Shown one piece after another: positions 34,155 through 43,280 of a DNA stretch of 64,000 nt. This stretch comes from an uncultured Granulosicoccaceae bacterium (GTDB taxonomy: Bacteria > Pseudomonadota > Gammaproteobacteria > Granulosicoccales > Granulosicoccaceae), in contig CALAJN010000014.1 in NCBI GenBank assembly GCA_937922675.1, forward strand, positions 248,001 through 312,000. Reading direction: 5' to 3'. The position numbers and the translations under genes were made by a program. The notes under the pieces were generated by a model. It was not told the origin of the DNA. It made no database searches and saw nothing but the letters and a program-made list of their open reading frames with translations. How positions within the stretch are numbered: the stretch's first letter is position 1; each line of letters opens with the position of its first letter.

Positions 34155-35327
34155 TTAGCCGGCGAGGCCTTCAATGGTTGCGAGCATCGGACCGACGATC
34201 GGCTCGATGATGGCACCGACGCCGGGGATTGCCTGGACCTTTTCAAACAGTGGGCCAACCGCGCCCATACCGTTTTCAAGCATGCTGGACAAGGGGCCCT
34301 TGGCAGCATCCGGCAGACGCTGGAAGACCGCAGCAAACTGCGAGACGTCTTCACTGGCCTGCGTGAGCTCTGGCAAAGCAGCGGTTGCTGATTCGGCGTC
34401 GGTGATGCCACCGAGGGCGCTGGTTGTGGATTCGAATGCGCCATTGAGCTGGCCGGTCAACCCGTCAAAGTCAACGCTGTCGGGCAAGGCGGCCTTGGCA
34501 GCATCGAGCGCCTCGGTAGAAATGCCGTCTGTGACGCTACCAAAGGCTGCGCTGGCACCGTCGGTCACGTTTGTTACTGCACCCGTTGCTGCATCGCCTA
34601 CAGCGCTGACATCAGGCGCATCCTGGTTGCTCAGGAATTTGTAGCCGAAGTACGCCAGTGCGCCTAGCACAACCAGGGGGATCAGCCACTTGGGCAGACC
34701 ACCACTTTTGGGTAGCTCAGGCGTATTGAGATCGGGCGCCGATACAGTGGGTGTGGCGACGTTGGGTGACGCTCCCGAGATGCTGTCAAAGAAGCCCTGA
34801 TTGCTCAGCTGATCTGACAGGCCTTGAGGCATGGCAGCGTTGATGTTGGATTGCTGAGACGACAGCATCGAGCTCAACCCACTGGCATCAAGGCCGCTGC
34901 CGAGAACCTGCTTCTTGAGTACGCCAATGACGATGGGCGCCAGTATGCCAAGCAGTGAAGTTGAATTGTTGCGCCCAATGCCTGCAAAACCGCCGATGAC
35001 GTTGGCGAGTGTGCCGAGCGCACCGCTACCGAGCAGTGATGACAGCAAATTGCCGCCCTCGTTTGCAAGCTGATTGCCTTGATTCTGGCCAAGCATTGAC
35101 GTGAGGTTGCCAATCAGGCCGTCATCCTGCTTGTTGACGGCATCCAGCAGCGCACCGGCGCCGCCGGGCTTGTTGGCAACGCCTGTGAGCCCGGTGAGTA
35201 GCCCCGGAATTGCGCCCGATAGCGCAGATGTCGTCTGTGTTGTATCGATCCCGGCAACGCTGCCGAGTTGATCACGAAGGTGGTCGGTGATCTGATCCTT
35301 GACAAGATCAACAATGTTGAAAGCCAT
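34155..35327 (-). CDS. DUF937-family protein with central membrane anchor
   Basis: 390 residues. The N-terminal 160 residues are the small-residue-rich DUF937 domain (MAFNIVDLVKDQITDHLRDQLGS, NLTSMLGQNQGNQLANEGGNLLSSLLGSGALGTLANVIGGFAGI, STSLLGILAPIVIGVL). One membrane segment (WLIPLVVLGALAYFGYKFL) lies near residue 225. The C-terminal part is Ala- and Gly-rich with predicted helices and no known domain. Function is unknown; related proteins in Gammaproteobacteria often carry an OmpA or other envelope domain after the membrane segment, which is absent here. It is convergent with murQ. Confidence 0.82.
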   Translation of the reverse strand: MAFNIVDLVKDQITDHLRDQLGSVAGIDTTQTTSALSGAIPGLLTGLTGVANKPGGAGALLDAVNKQDDGLIGNLTSMLGQNQGNQLANEGGNLLSSLLGSGALGTLANVIGGFAGIGRNNSTSLLGILAPIVIGVLKKQVLGSGLDASGLSSMLSSQQSNINAAMPQGLSDQLSNQGFFDSISGASPNVATPTVSAPDLNTPELPKSGGLPKWLIPLVVLGALAYFGYKFLSNQDAPDVSAVGDAATGAVTNVTDGASAAFGSVTDGISTEALDAAKAALPDSVDFDGLTGQLNGAFESTTSALGGITDAESATAALPELTQASEDVSQFAAVFQRLPDAAKGPLSSMLENGMGAVGPLFEKVQAIPGVGAIIEPIVGPMLATIEGLAG

Positions 35328-35486
35328 GTCTTTATCCGTTGTCCGTGTGGAATTGCCGGATGCAAATGCGCATCACCGGCGACATTCAATGATACGCCTA
35401 CCATCAAGCCGTGGGGTGTCGGGCTTGTAACAAATCGTTGTATGTGTCTGCTGACCGTGTATTGACGTTGAATCTGCTGCGCGGAT

Positions 35487-36467
35487 TCAGCTGTCTTGAG
35501 CAGCCTCGAAGTCATCCTCCAGATATACCTTGATGATGTCATCCATGGCTGTCTCGGCACGAAATCCTAGTGCTATGGCGCGCTGCGGATCAAAGTTTTC
35601 GGGCCAGTTGGCGACAATGGCGTCGATGGTCGGATCTGGGGCGCGCCCGATCAGAGAGACCGCGTCGCTGCCCACCACCCGTCCAAGAGCCTCTATCTGT
35701 TCGGCCACCGTTGCCGACAGCCCTGGCAGGTTCAGTGCTCGATGCGGGCCGATACGTTCAGCGTCGAGCTCTGCAGCATGGACGAGAAATTCGGTAGCGG
35801 CGCGAGGGCTGACAAACCAGTGCCGCACGGAGTCGGCTACCGGCAACACCGCCGACTTGCCGTGAATTGGCTCGCGCAGGATGTTGGAGAAGAATCCGGA
35901 GGCTGCGCGATTCGGTTTACCCGGTCGGATACAGACTGTTGGCAGGCGCAGGCCGATGCCATCGAGTAGGCCGCGGCGAGTGTAGTCGGACAAAAGGAGT
36001 TCGCCGATGCGCTTTTGCGCACCGTAGCTTGTCAGTGGAGTAGTGTGAAAATCGTCACCGATGCGCTTTGGAAACGGCGCGCCAAAAACGGCAATGGATG
36101 AAGCAAAGACCACTCGAGGGCAATAATCATCGCCAGCCAGTCGAATAGCCTCAAACAGTGAGCGCGTTGCATCGAGGTTGATTCGGTAGCCCGCCTCGAA
36201 ATCCGACTCCGCCTCCCCCGACACAATCGCTGCGAGCTGGAAGATGACATTCGGGCGTGATGAGACCAGCTGCTCGGCGGTGCCGATGGTAGACAGGTCT
36301 GCCTGCGCTGTATCCGTGGGGATAGTGCTCTCGGGCGCCTTTGGTGTAACGACATCAACCAGTGCCAGGTGAGTGATCTCGTGCCCATTCAGCGCCCCAT
36401 TGTTGGCAAGACGAGCAGCGAGTTTTGCGCCGAGCATGCCCGCCGCACCAATGATCAGAACCTTCAT
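35487..36467 (-). CDS. denD: NAD-dependent epimerase/dehydrogenase, D-erythronate dehydrogenase-like
   Basis: Short-chain (extended SDR) enzyme of 326 residues. The nucleotide motif is KVLIIGAAGMLGAKLA at the N-terminus, and the catalytic residues are Ser in VVFASSIAVFG and YxxxK in SYGAQKRIGELLL. The order of segments (QLAAIVSGEAESDFEAGYRINLDATRSLFEAIR and RLPTVCIRPGKPNRAASGFFSNILREPI) matches the D-erythronate dehydrogenase DenD group, which oxidises D-erythronate to 2-keto-D-erythronate. The usual partners (isomerase, OtnK, OtnC) are absent, so a related four-carbon or uronic acid substrate remains possible. ATG 36467 fits the Rossmann fold; an in-frame ATG at 36515 adds a tail. Confidence 0.85.
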   Translation of the reverse strand: MKVLIIGAAGMLGAKLAARLANNGALNGHEITHLALVDVVTPKAPESTIPTDTAQADLSTIGTAEQLVSSRPNVIFQLAAIVSGEAESDFEAGYRINLDATRSLFEAIRLAGDDYCPRVVFASSIAVFGAPFPKRIGDDFHTTPLTSYGAQKRIGELLLSDYTRRGLLDGIGLRLPTVCIRPGKPNRAASGFFSNILREPIHGKSAVLPVADSVRHWFVSPRAATEFLVHAAELDAERIGPHRALNLPGLSATVAEQIEALGRVVGSDAVSLIGRAPDPTIDAIVANWPENFDPQRAIALGFRAETAMDDIIKVYLEDDFEAAQDS

Positions 36468-36509
36468 ATAACTGTACTTTTCGGCTGTAAATGGTCGTGA
36501 ACTGTCCCT

Positions 36510-36561
36510 GTCCACGCAGTGGTCAGCTCAATATTGTCCACGCAGTGGCCAGCTCAAGATC
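36510..36561. repeat. Two-copy 26-bp direct repeat, possible insertion-sequence end
   Basis: GTCCACGCAGTGGTCAGCTC at 36510 recurs at 36536 (with one change, GGCCAGCTC), giving adjacent 26-base units that also share AAxAT. Short tandem terminal repeats of this sort are found at the ends of IS21-type elements, but no transposase remains. The rest of the 435-base interval up to 36902 shows no gene. Confidence 0.5.
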
Positions 36562-36902
36562 GGCCAAACAAGCCAGGCTGCTTCTTTTGTCTGTTTTCGA
36601 TGTTACTCGCGCAACAGTTCGAGAGATCGGGCGAGGCTGCCCACGCCAGTCCAAGTTGACAGATCTGGTCAACCTGAGTCAAGCGCAAAGCGGTTCTCGG
36701 ACAGTGTGTGCATTCATTGGGTAGCTACCGTGGAGTTGCTCGAACATCGCCTTTGTGACCATTGCGCCTAGCCAGCCGCGGCTGTGGCCTGGAATGTGCT
36801 CGTCACGACTTCGGATAAGTAACTGTTGCTACAGTGCGGCGCGTCGATTCTGGTGTCTTGGTCGGTGCTACGCCGTACGTCAGGCGAGGAACTCAACACG
36901 GA

Positions 36903-39900
36903 ATGGACATGGAATTCACGCAGACAGAGTTGTTGGCGCGTAGGGCCAGGCTCGTTTTACTTTTGCTAGGATTTGCGACAGCGACAGCTTCCTCACCGTT
37001 GATGGCGGCAGATACCGACGGCGATGGCATTGACGACAGTGTCGACCTGGATGATGACAACGACGGAATCCTTGATGTCAACGAAGGCGCCGAAGATACC
37101 GACAACCTGACAGATTCAGGTGTTGATGGAGCGCTGAACGCGAGCAACGTCACCTTTGACATTGCGAGTGATGCCCCGAGCATTCCGGATACACAGCACA
37201 TACTGAACTCGATCACGGTCAGTGGCGTCAGTGCGTTGATGGACGGCGTCTATGATGACCTGATAACACCGGATTCAGTGACTACCGACCTTGGTGTGAT
37301 ATCAACCGGGCGCGCTCAAGTGCTTCTGAATGGCGCGACAACCAGCGATGATTTCAATGATCCGGATTACGACTCGATAGCGACTCTCGCGTTTCAAGAT
37401 CAGAATCTGCAGCACTTCCAGCGGTTGGATGGGCAAAACTTCACCGACAAGTCGTACACACTCTTCTACGACTCGCCTGTGGTGAGCAATGCTGGTGGGT
37501 TTGTCGCCTTCACTGAGCGCAATCTGAATAACACCCTGCAGGCTGAGGCTTTCGACGCCGACGGCGTATCACTGGGTTCCATAGATCTTGGGGTAGGTGA
37601 CTACATCAACACCAATCACTATGCGGACACCACCCAGTGGATTGGAATAGCGATGTATGCGATTGATGATCTTGCGCCCGTGGGCAGCCTGATCTCCAGT
37701 ATTCGTATCACGATGCAGGGGTCCAGAAACAACAGTGATGGTCCTGACGGCAAGGTCTTTATCTATGGTGACATCGAACGCCTGACTACCGGTGTCGATA
37801 CCGACGGTGATGGGGTATTTGATCACGTTGATCTGGACAGTGACAACGACGGGATTCCAGACCTTTTGGAGAACGGTGCAACACAGGCACAGATTTCGGC
37901 TGATACCAACAATGACGGCATTATCTCTGTTGACGAAGCCTCCGCGGCGAGCGGTAGTAACGCGGATCTCGATAACGATGGTCTATTCGATATCTTCGAT
38001 GTCAATTCCTCTGATACGAGCGCTGTTGCGTCGATCGGAAACTCCGCGGTAGACAGTGACAACGATGGAGTCAACGATTATCAGGATCTTGATTCTGACA
38101 ATGACGGACTGACCGATTCGTTTGAAGCCGGCGGTGTCGACGCGAACGGGGACGGTGTGATCGATGGCTTCTCTGACACAGATAGTGACGGATGGAATGA
38201 TGCTACCGAGACGCGTGTTCTCGCGACAAGTGACTTTGACAACGACGGGCTCGCTAACCACCTTGACATGGATTCAGACAACGATGGTCTGACTGACACC
38301 TACGAGGCCGGCGGCGCGGACAGCAACAGCGATGGAGCGATCGATGGTTTTGCCGACGCGGATGGCAATGGTCTCGATGATGCCGCAACGGCTGCTCTGC
38401 CCGCACCCGATAAAGATGGGGACGGCAATGCGGATTATCTTGACCTTGATTCTGACAATGACGGTATAAGCGATACACGTGAGGCTGGTGGTGCCGACGC
38501 TAACGGAGACGGCGTTATTGATGATTTCACTGACGCAAATCAAGACGGATTGCACGATTCAGCTGCTGTAACGCCTTTGCCGATCCATAACCAGGATGGC
38601 GACAGCGAGCCCGATCATCTGGATGCAGATTCAGATAATGATGGTCTTTCTGATGTTGTCGAAGCTGGTGGTGCCGATGCAAACGACGACGGTGCAATAG
38701 ACGACTTTACCGATGCTAACGGCGATGGTCTCGATGATAGATCCACACTTCTGCAAGGCGATTTTGATTTGGACGGAGTCCCGGACCACAAGGATCTTGA
38801 CTCGGATAATGACGGCCTGCCTGACAGCGTAGAGGCCGTTGATGGCCCTGTTGACAGTGACGCTGATGGTGCTTTTGACCACCTAGATGTGGATTCAGAT
38901 AATGATGGGCTCAGCGATACGTTTGAAGCGTCCGCCGCAGCGGTTGCCGAACTTGGCTTTGTAGATGCCAACGGAGACGGCATGGACGACGCTACCGCCA
39001 CCACCGCGTTGCCGATACCCGACTTTGATAGTGACGGTAAACCGGATCATCGTGACATTGATAGTGATGGTGACAGGTTGCCGGATGTGCTTGAAGCGGC
39101 AGCTGGCGCTGTTGATTCTGATTCTGATGGGCAGTTTGATCATCTTGATCTGGATTCTGACAACGACAGTTTGCCCGACAATTTCGAAGGTGGTTCTACC
39201 GCGCTGGATGAAGACAACGATGACATCGATGATGCGTTTGACATTGATTCAACCGGTGGTGCGGATCTGAATGGTGACGGTATCGACGATGCGGCAAGTG
39301 CGCGCGATTTTGATGGCGATGGGATACCTGATTTCAGAGATCTTGATACTGATAACGATGGACTGACTGACGCAATTGAGCTCGGCGTGACCGACGCAGA
39401 CAGTGACGGGATGATTGATGACTTTGTTGATGCCAACAACGATGGTGAAGACGATATCCAGGCAGCTATCGCGACGTTCTTTCCCGCCACCGATTCAGAT
39501 ATGCTTTTCGACTACCTCGACCTCGACTCAGACAATGACGGCGTTGTCGATTTGCTGGAAGCGGGTGGGGTTGATGTTGACGGTGACGGGCAAGTAGACA
39601 ACCAGTTGGATACCAACAACAACGGGTTGGACGATCGCCTGGAGGCGAGCCCCTTGGCAAACCCTGACACGGACGCTGATGGAACTGTCAATTTTCGGGA
39701 TGTTGATAGTGATAACGATGGCATCACGGATGCCACTGAGGCCGGTGGTTCTGACCTGAACGGTGACGGAGTGATTGACAACTTCACTGACATCAACAGT
39801 GACGGCGTGGACGACACAACATCTGCAAACCCGTTGCCAGTAACGGATTCGGATAACGATGGTTCTCCGGACTACGTGTCACTGGATTCAGATGCTGATG

Positions 39901-41861
39901 GTATCTCTGATGCACGAGAGGTCGGTACCAACCCCAATAGCCCGGTTGATACAGACAACGATGGCTTGCGCGACTACCAGGAGCGAGACTCTGACGGCGA
40001 TGGAATTCCGGACGAGGTAGAAGCAGGCGCTGACCCCGCTAACCCGGTTGACACCGATGGCGATGGCACACCGGATTTTCTTGATCGCGATTCAGATGGC
40101 GATAGCATTGCTGATGCGCAAGAGGCCGGCTCTGATCCGGATAATCCTGTTGACACGGATGGCAATGGCGTGCCGGATTTTCTGGAACCTTTTGTAGAAG
40201 AGGAAGAAGTGGTTTCGCTTGACTCGGATAGCGATGGCATCCCCGATGCTGTGGAGATCGGTGCAGATACTGACAACCCGATCGATACGGATCTTGACGG
40301 CCTTGCCGACTACCTGGACCTTGATTCAGATGGCGACGGAATCGCTGATGCTCTTGAAGCGGGTGTTGATAGTGACAGTCCTGCTGATACCGATGGCGAT
40401 GGGGTAGCAGATTTTCGTGACGAGGATTCTGACAACGATGGAATCCCAGATGTTGTCGAGGCAGGTACTGATCCCGCATTGCCACTTGATACCGATCTCG
40501 ATGGCCTGGCAGACTTCATCGATCTTGATTCTGATGATGACGGTATACCCGATAGGCGTGAGGCCGGGGCTACACCAGGGTCACCAGCCGACACCGACGA
40601 AGATGGTCAGCCTGATTATCGTGACCTTGATTCAGACAGCGACGGTACAGCAGATGCGGTTGAAGCCGGTGTGGACCCGACCAACCCCGTAGACACTGAT
40701 GGAAACGGTGTGCCCGAGTATCTCGAGGTGGCGGTTGTCGAGCAGCCGGTAGTTGAGCCGGTGGTTGAGCCGGTGGTGCTTGATAGTGATGACGATGGCA
40801 TCCCCGACGCTATTGAATTTGGCAGCACCATGTCGGGTGGCACTGATACCGACCGCGACGGTGTTCCAGATTTTATGGATCTCGACTCAGACAACGACGG
40901 TCTGCTCGACTCTTACGAAGCAGGAAGCGTTGCTGATGCTGTCCGGGATACCGATAGCGATGGTCTGCCCGATTATCTGGATCGCGATAGCGACAATGAT
41001 GGATTGACAGACGTGTTCGAGGCAGGTGGGTCTGATTTGGATGGTGACGGTGTTGTTGATGGCTTTGTTGATATCAATACTGATGGTCATGACGACAATA
41101 CCGCTGCCGCTCTGTTAGCGATTCCCGATAGTGATGGCGATACTGTGGTTGATCACCTTGATCTGGATAGCGATAACGACGGCCTGCCTGACACCATTGA
41201 GTCTGCCGGCTCAAGTGTGGACATGAATGGGGATGGTGTCGTGGATGATCTGACAGATCTTGACGGCAATGGATTGCTTGACAATGTCATCGCGAATGCT
41301 GTGATCGACACAGATGCAGACGGGATCAGCAATCATCTTGATATTGATTCGGACAACGATTCATTCCCTGATGTTGTCGAAGCCGGTGGCAGTGATCTGA
41401 ACGGAGACGGCCTGGTAGATGGATGGGCTGATAGCGATGCTGACGGGATTGTTGATTCAGTTGATGTGGACGTCACCGCAGGTGAGGATGCGGATGCTGA
41501 TGGTATCGATGACTTTGCTGACGCCGACTTTGTCTCGATGCCTGACTCGGATGGTGACGGTATTGTCGATCTGTTCGATACTGATTCTCGTGGCACGGGC
41601 TTCCTGCCGATCCTTGCGTCGGACGAGCCGGCTGATTTGACACAGCTGCCGGATGTGGATGGAAATGGCGTCGTCGATGTGCTTGAAGTCAATGACGCTG
41701 AACCCGGTGCCATCCGTACGGGGCTGGATGGGCATAGCGGTTGCTCGGTCAGACAGGGCGAAGGCTCAAGCGATCCTGTTCTCGGTCTGCTAGGGCTTTT
41801 GGCCACAGGCAGTCTGGCTCTGCGCCGCAGACGAGCGGTTCGGGTTTCGGACAACAGATAG
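36903..41861 (+). CDS. Giant aspartate-rich calcium-binding repeat protein with C-terminal sorting tail
   Basis: About 1,652 residues. A signal sequence (LVLLLLGFATATASSPLMA) ends near residue 35, followed by a first thrombospondin type 3-like repeat, a globular domain at about 70-290 (NVTFDIASD to VFIYGDIERL), then about 1,300 residues of repeats. The core is DxDxDG, commonly as D-S-D-N-D-G-L/I-x-D followed by EAGG-D-A/L-N-G-D-G-V-I-D, with two glutamate/valine linkers (EPFVEEEEVVS and the VVEPVVEPVV run). Each loop should bind calcium. The end (SGCSVRQGEG, a Leu/Gly-rich segment, then RRRR) is a tripartite sorting signal like the CTERM classes; I cannot say which. ATG 36903 has GAGGA upstream. 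Role is probably surface or adhesion. Confidence 0.85.
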   Translation: MDMEFTQTELLARRARLVLLLLGFATATASSPLMAADTDGDGIDDSVDLDDDNDGILDVNEGAEDTDNLTDSGVDGALNASNVTFDIASDAPSIPDTQHILNSITVSGVSALMDGVYDDLITPDSVTTDLGVISTGRAQVLLNGATTSDDFNDPDYDSIATLAFQDQNLQHFQRLDGQNFTDKSYTLFYDSPVVSNAGGFVAFTERNLNNTLQAEAFDADGVSLGSIDLGVGDYINTNHYADTTQWIGIAMYAIDDLAPVGSLISSIRITMQGSRNNSDGPDGKVFIYGDIERLTTGVDTDGDGVFDHVDLDSDNDGIPDLLENGATQAQISADTNNDGIISVDEASAASGSNADLDNDGLFDIFDVNSSDTSAVASIGNSAVDSDNDGVNDYQDLDSDNDGLTDSFEAGGVDANGDGVIDGFSDTDSDGWNDATETRVLATSDFDNDGLANHLDMDSDNDGLTDTYEAGGADSNSDGAIDGFADADGNGLDDAATAALPAPDKDGDGNADYLDLDSDNDGISDTREAGGADANGDGVIDDFTDANQDGLHDSAAVTPLPIHNQDGDSEPDHLDADSDNDGLSDVVEAGGADANDDGAIDDFTDANGDGLDDRSTLLQGDFDLDGVPDHKDLDSDNDGLPDSVEAVDGPVDSDADGAFDHLDVDSDNDGLSDTFEASAAAVAELGFVDANGDGMDDATATTALPIPDFDSDGKPDHRDIDSDGDRLPDVLEAAAGAVDSDSDGQFDHLDLDSDNDSLPDNFEGGSTALDEDNDDIDDAFDIDSTGGADLNGDGIDDAASARDFDGDGIPDFRDLDTDNDGLTDAIELGVTDADSDGMIDDFVDANNDGEDDIQAAIATFFPATDSDMLFDYLDLDSDNDGVVDLLEAGGVDVDGDGQVDNQLDTNNNGLDDRLEASPLANPDTDADGTVNFRDVDSDNDGITDATEAGGSDLNGDGVIDNFTDINSDGVDDTTSANPLPVTDSDNDGSPDYVSLDSDADGISDAREVGTNPNSPVDTDNDGLRDYQERDSDGDGIPDEVEAGADPANPVDTDGDGTPDFLDRDSDGDSIADAQEAGSDPDNPVDTDGNGVPDFLEPFVEEEEVVSLDSDSDGIPDAVEIGADTDNPIDTDLDGLADYLDLDSDGDGIADALEAGVDSDSPADTDGDGVADFRDEDSDNDGIPDVVEAGTDPALPLDTDLDGLADFIDLDSDDDGIPDRREAGATPGSPADTDEDGQPDYRDLDSDSDGTADAVEAGVDPTNPVDTDGNGVPEYLEVAVVEQPVVEPVVEPVVLDSDDDGIPDAIEFGSTMSGGTDTDRDGVPDFMDLDSDNDGLLDSYEAGSVADAVRDTDSDGLPDYLDRDSDNDGLTDVFEAGGSDLDGDGVVDGFVDINTDGHDDNTAAALLAIPDSDGDTVVDHLDLDSDNDGLPDTIESAGSSVDMNGDGVVDDLTDLDGNGLLDNVIANAVIDTDADGISNHLDIDSDNDSFPDVVEAGGSDLNGDGLVDGWADSDADGIVDSVDVDVTAGEDADADGIDDFADADFVSMPDSDGDGIVDLFDTDSRGTGFLPILASDEPADLTQLPDVDGNGVVDVLEVNDAEPGAIRTGLDGHSGCSVRQGEGSSDPVLGLLGLLATGSLALRRRRAVRVSDNR

Positions 41862-41903
41862 GGCGCTAACCACGCGCTTCGCGTGATTGCTTGCAGCTCC
41901 ATG

Positions 41904-41928
41904 AAGCCGGCCATGTGCCGGCTTTTTT
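41904..41928 (+). terminator. Rho-independent terminator of the repeat-protein gene
   Basis: AAGCCGGC (41904-41911) and GCCGGCTT (41917-41924) form a perfect 8-bp stem with loop CATGT and a run of six T (41923-41928), 42 bases after the stop codon. Confidence 0.9.
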
Positions 41929-41975
41929 GGTTTCTGTCGCACTGGAAGCTTGCCGAACCAATGTGCTGGAATAGT

Positions 41976-42052
41976 TGGTCGGGATGAGAGGATTTGAACC
42001 TCTGGCCCCTGCCTCCCGAAGACAGTGCTCTACCAGGCTGAGCTACACCCCG
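41976..42052 (-). tRNA. tRNA-Pro (anticodon CGG)
   Basis: Read on the minus strand, the molecule starts CGGGGTG and ends CATCCCG plus encoded ACCA. The acceptor stem pairs fully with one G-T. The D arm is GTAGCTCAGCCTGGTAGAGC, the anticodon stem CTGTC/GGCAG encloses the loop TTCGGGA with anticodon CGG, and the T arm is AGAGG-TTCAAAT-CCTCT. It decodes CCG and lies alone, convergent with the repeat-protein terminator. Confidence 0.96.
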
Positions 42053-42338
42053 ACGCGTCGCGCATGATAGGCCGTTTGTGTCGGAAATTCAATGCAATAG
42101 CGCGGCTTTTGAGGCAGTCTCGGCCAACGAGGACCTCGTCAGATCCCCCTGTCCTGACATCCAGGGGTCGGGCAGTGCCAATAATTTGGCGACGAGGCCA
42201 TTGTCGATTTCCGGTTCAAAGTGTGCCGGATTCACAACACGGATGCTCTAGAATCGGCGAGCGTGGTTGTAATTCGATTGCGCCCGGAACATCCCATAGC
42301 GTTGCTGGCAATGCACGCGATATCAAGGAGATAAGTAC
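42053..42338. other. Intergenic interval between tRNA-Pro and a lipoprotein gene
   Basis: No gene is seen. It should hold the promoter of the tRNA on the minus strand and that of the lipoprotein on the plus strand; an AAGGAG at 42326-42331 serves the latter. No clear promoter boxes can be named. Confidence 0.5.
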
Positions 42339-43280
42339 ATGAAGACACGACGAATGCTCGCAGGCCGGGTGCCGCGATTGATCTTTATGGGTGCCGCAGC
42401 TAGTGCTCTCGGCGCGTGTGGAGGTGGTGGCGGTGGCGGTGGCGCCGGTGACGGCGAATTTATTCTTGTCGGCGACGCCGATGTCAACTCGGACGGCATC
42501 ATCGACATCTCGGTCGGTGACATCGATGGCGACGGCATCGAGGACTACGACATTGATGGTGATGGCAATTTCGATACACAGATCGGAATCGGTGCTTATG
42601 ACGTGAACGGTGACGGCGTCGAGGACTTTGATGTCAATGAGGACGGCTCGGTAGATTTGTCCGTTGCCGATGCCAACAATGACGGCGAGCCCGATTACGA
42701 CATCAACGGTGATGGTGTTGCTGATGTCACCATTACCGGCGCCTCGCTATTGCAGGAGCCCAACGCCGAATTCCCATGTGGATCGGCTTCGGGTGAGGAC
42801 AATGCTTCTGCCAACAACACCTGGACAGATAACTGCACCGTTTCCGGGCAGAATCAGTTCCGTAACAGCCTTTACACCGCCGGTATCCAGCGTATCGTCT
42901 GGTGCGCTGGTTTTGATGGTGGCAGCGGCGCGGCCTCTGTGGACGCCTTTACTGATGGCGACTGGGGCCCGTCTACACAGGCTGCAGTTGAGTCTTACCA
43001 GGAAGCGCGTGGCCTGTTTGCTGACGGTATCGTGGGTCCGCAAACCTGGCAAACGCTGCAGGATGAATTGACCAATGACCCACTGGAATTTGCTTTGGTC
43101 AGTGGTGTTGAGCCCTACGGTGTCGAGGGAGAGCGTTGTTCAGATCTGCCCTTGTTCCTGAACGCGGTGACGGTGGAAGGCACCCAGTTTGTCGCTGGTG
43201 GCTGGGAGCTGGCTCAGGGCGCTACCAATGACTCGGCGGTACCGTTCTCGATCGCGTCGCCGTTTGGCGTGGTCGACTGA
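42339..43280 (+). CDS. Aspartate-rich lipoprotein with peptidoglycan-binding domain
   Basis: 313 residues starting ATG 42339 behind AAGGAG. The lipobox ALGAC is followed by nine glycines in a row interrupted only at the end, a flexible tether. Residues 45-135 hold about nine Asp-Gly calcium loops (NSDGIID, DGDGIED, NGDGVED, NNDGEPD and similar), the same theme as the giant repeat protein upstream. A PG_binding_1 domain lies at about 205-245 (GDWGPSTQAAVESYQEARGLFADGIVGPQTWQTL). Four other cysteines may form disulphides. It should sit in the outer membrane and grip the cell wall. The next gene starts on the last base of its stop. Confidence 0.85.
   Translation: MKTRRMLAGRVPRLIFMGAAASALGACGGGGGGGGAGDGEFILVGDADVNSDGIIDISVGDIDGDGIEDYDIDGDGNFDTQIGIGAYDVNGDGVEDFDVNEDGSVDLSVADANNDGEPDYDINGDGVADVTITGASLLQEPNAEFPCGSASGEDNASANNTWTDNCTVSGQNQFRNSLYTAGIQRIVWCAGFDGGSGAASVDAFTDGDWGPSTQAAVESYQEARGLFADGIVGPQTWQTLQDELTNDPLEFALVSGVEPYGVEGERCSDLPLFLNAVTVEGTQFVAGGWELAQGATNDSAVPFSIASPFGVVD

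Noticed and set aside
36903-41861. Repeats in this region as a CRISPR array or as several minus-strand genes
   Set aside because: Repeats are in-frame coding repeats of a calcium-binding protein with variable spacing and no unique equal-length spacers; the minus-strand frames are serine-rich shadows of the Asp codons.
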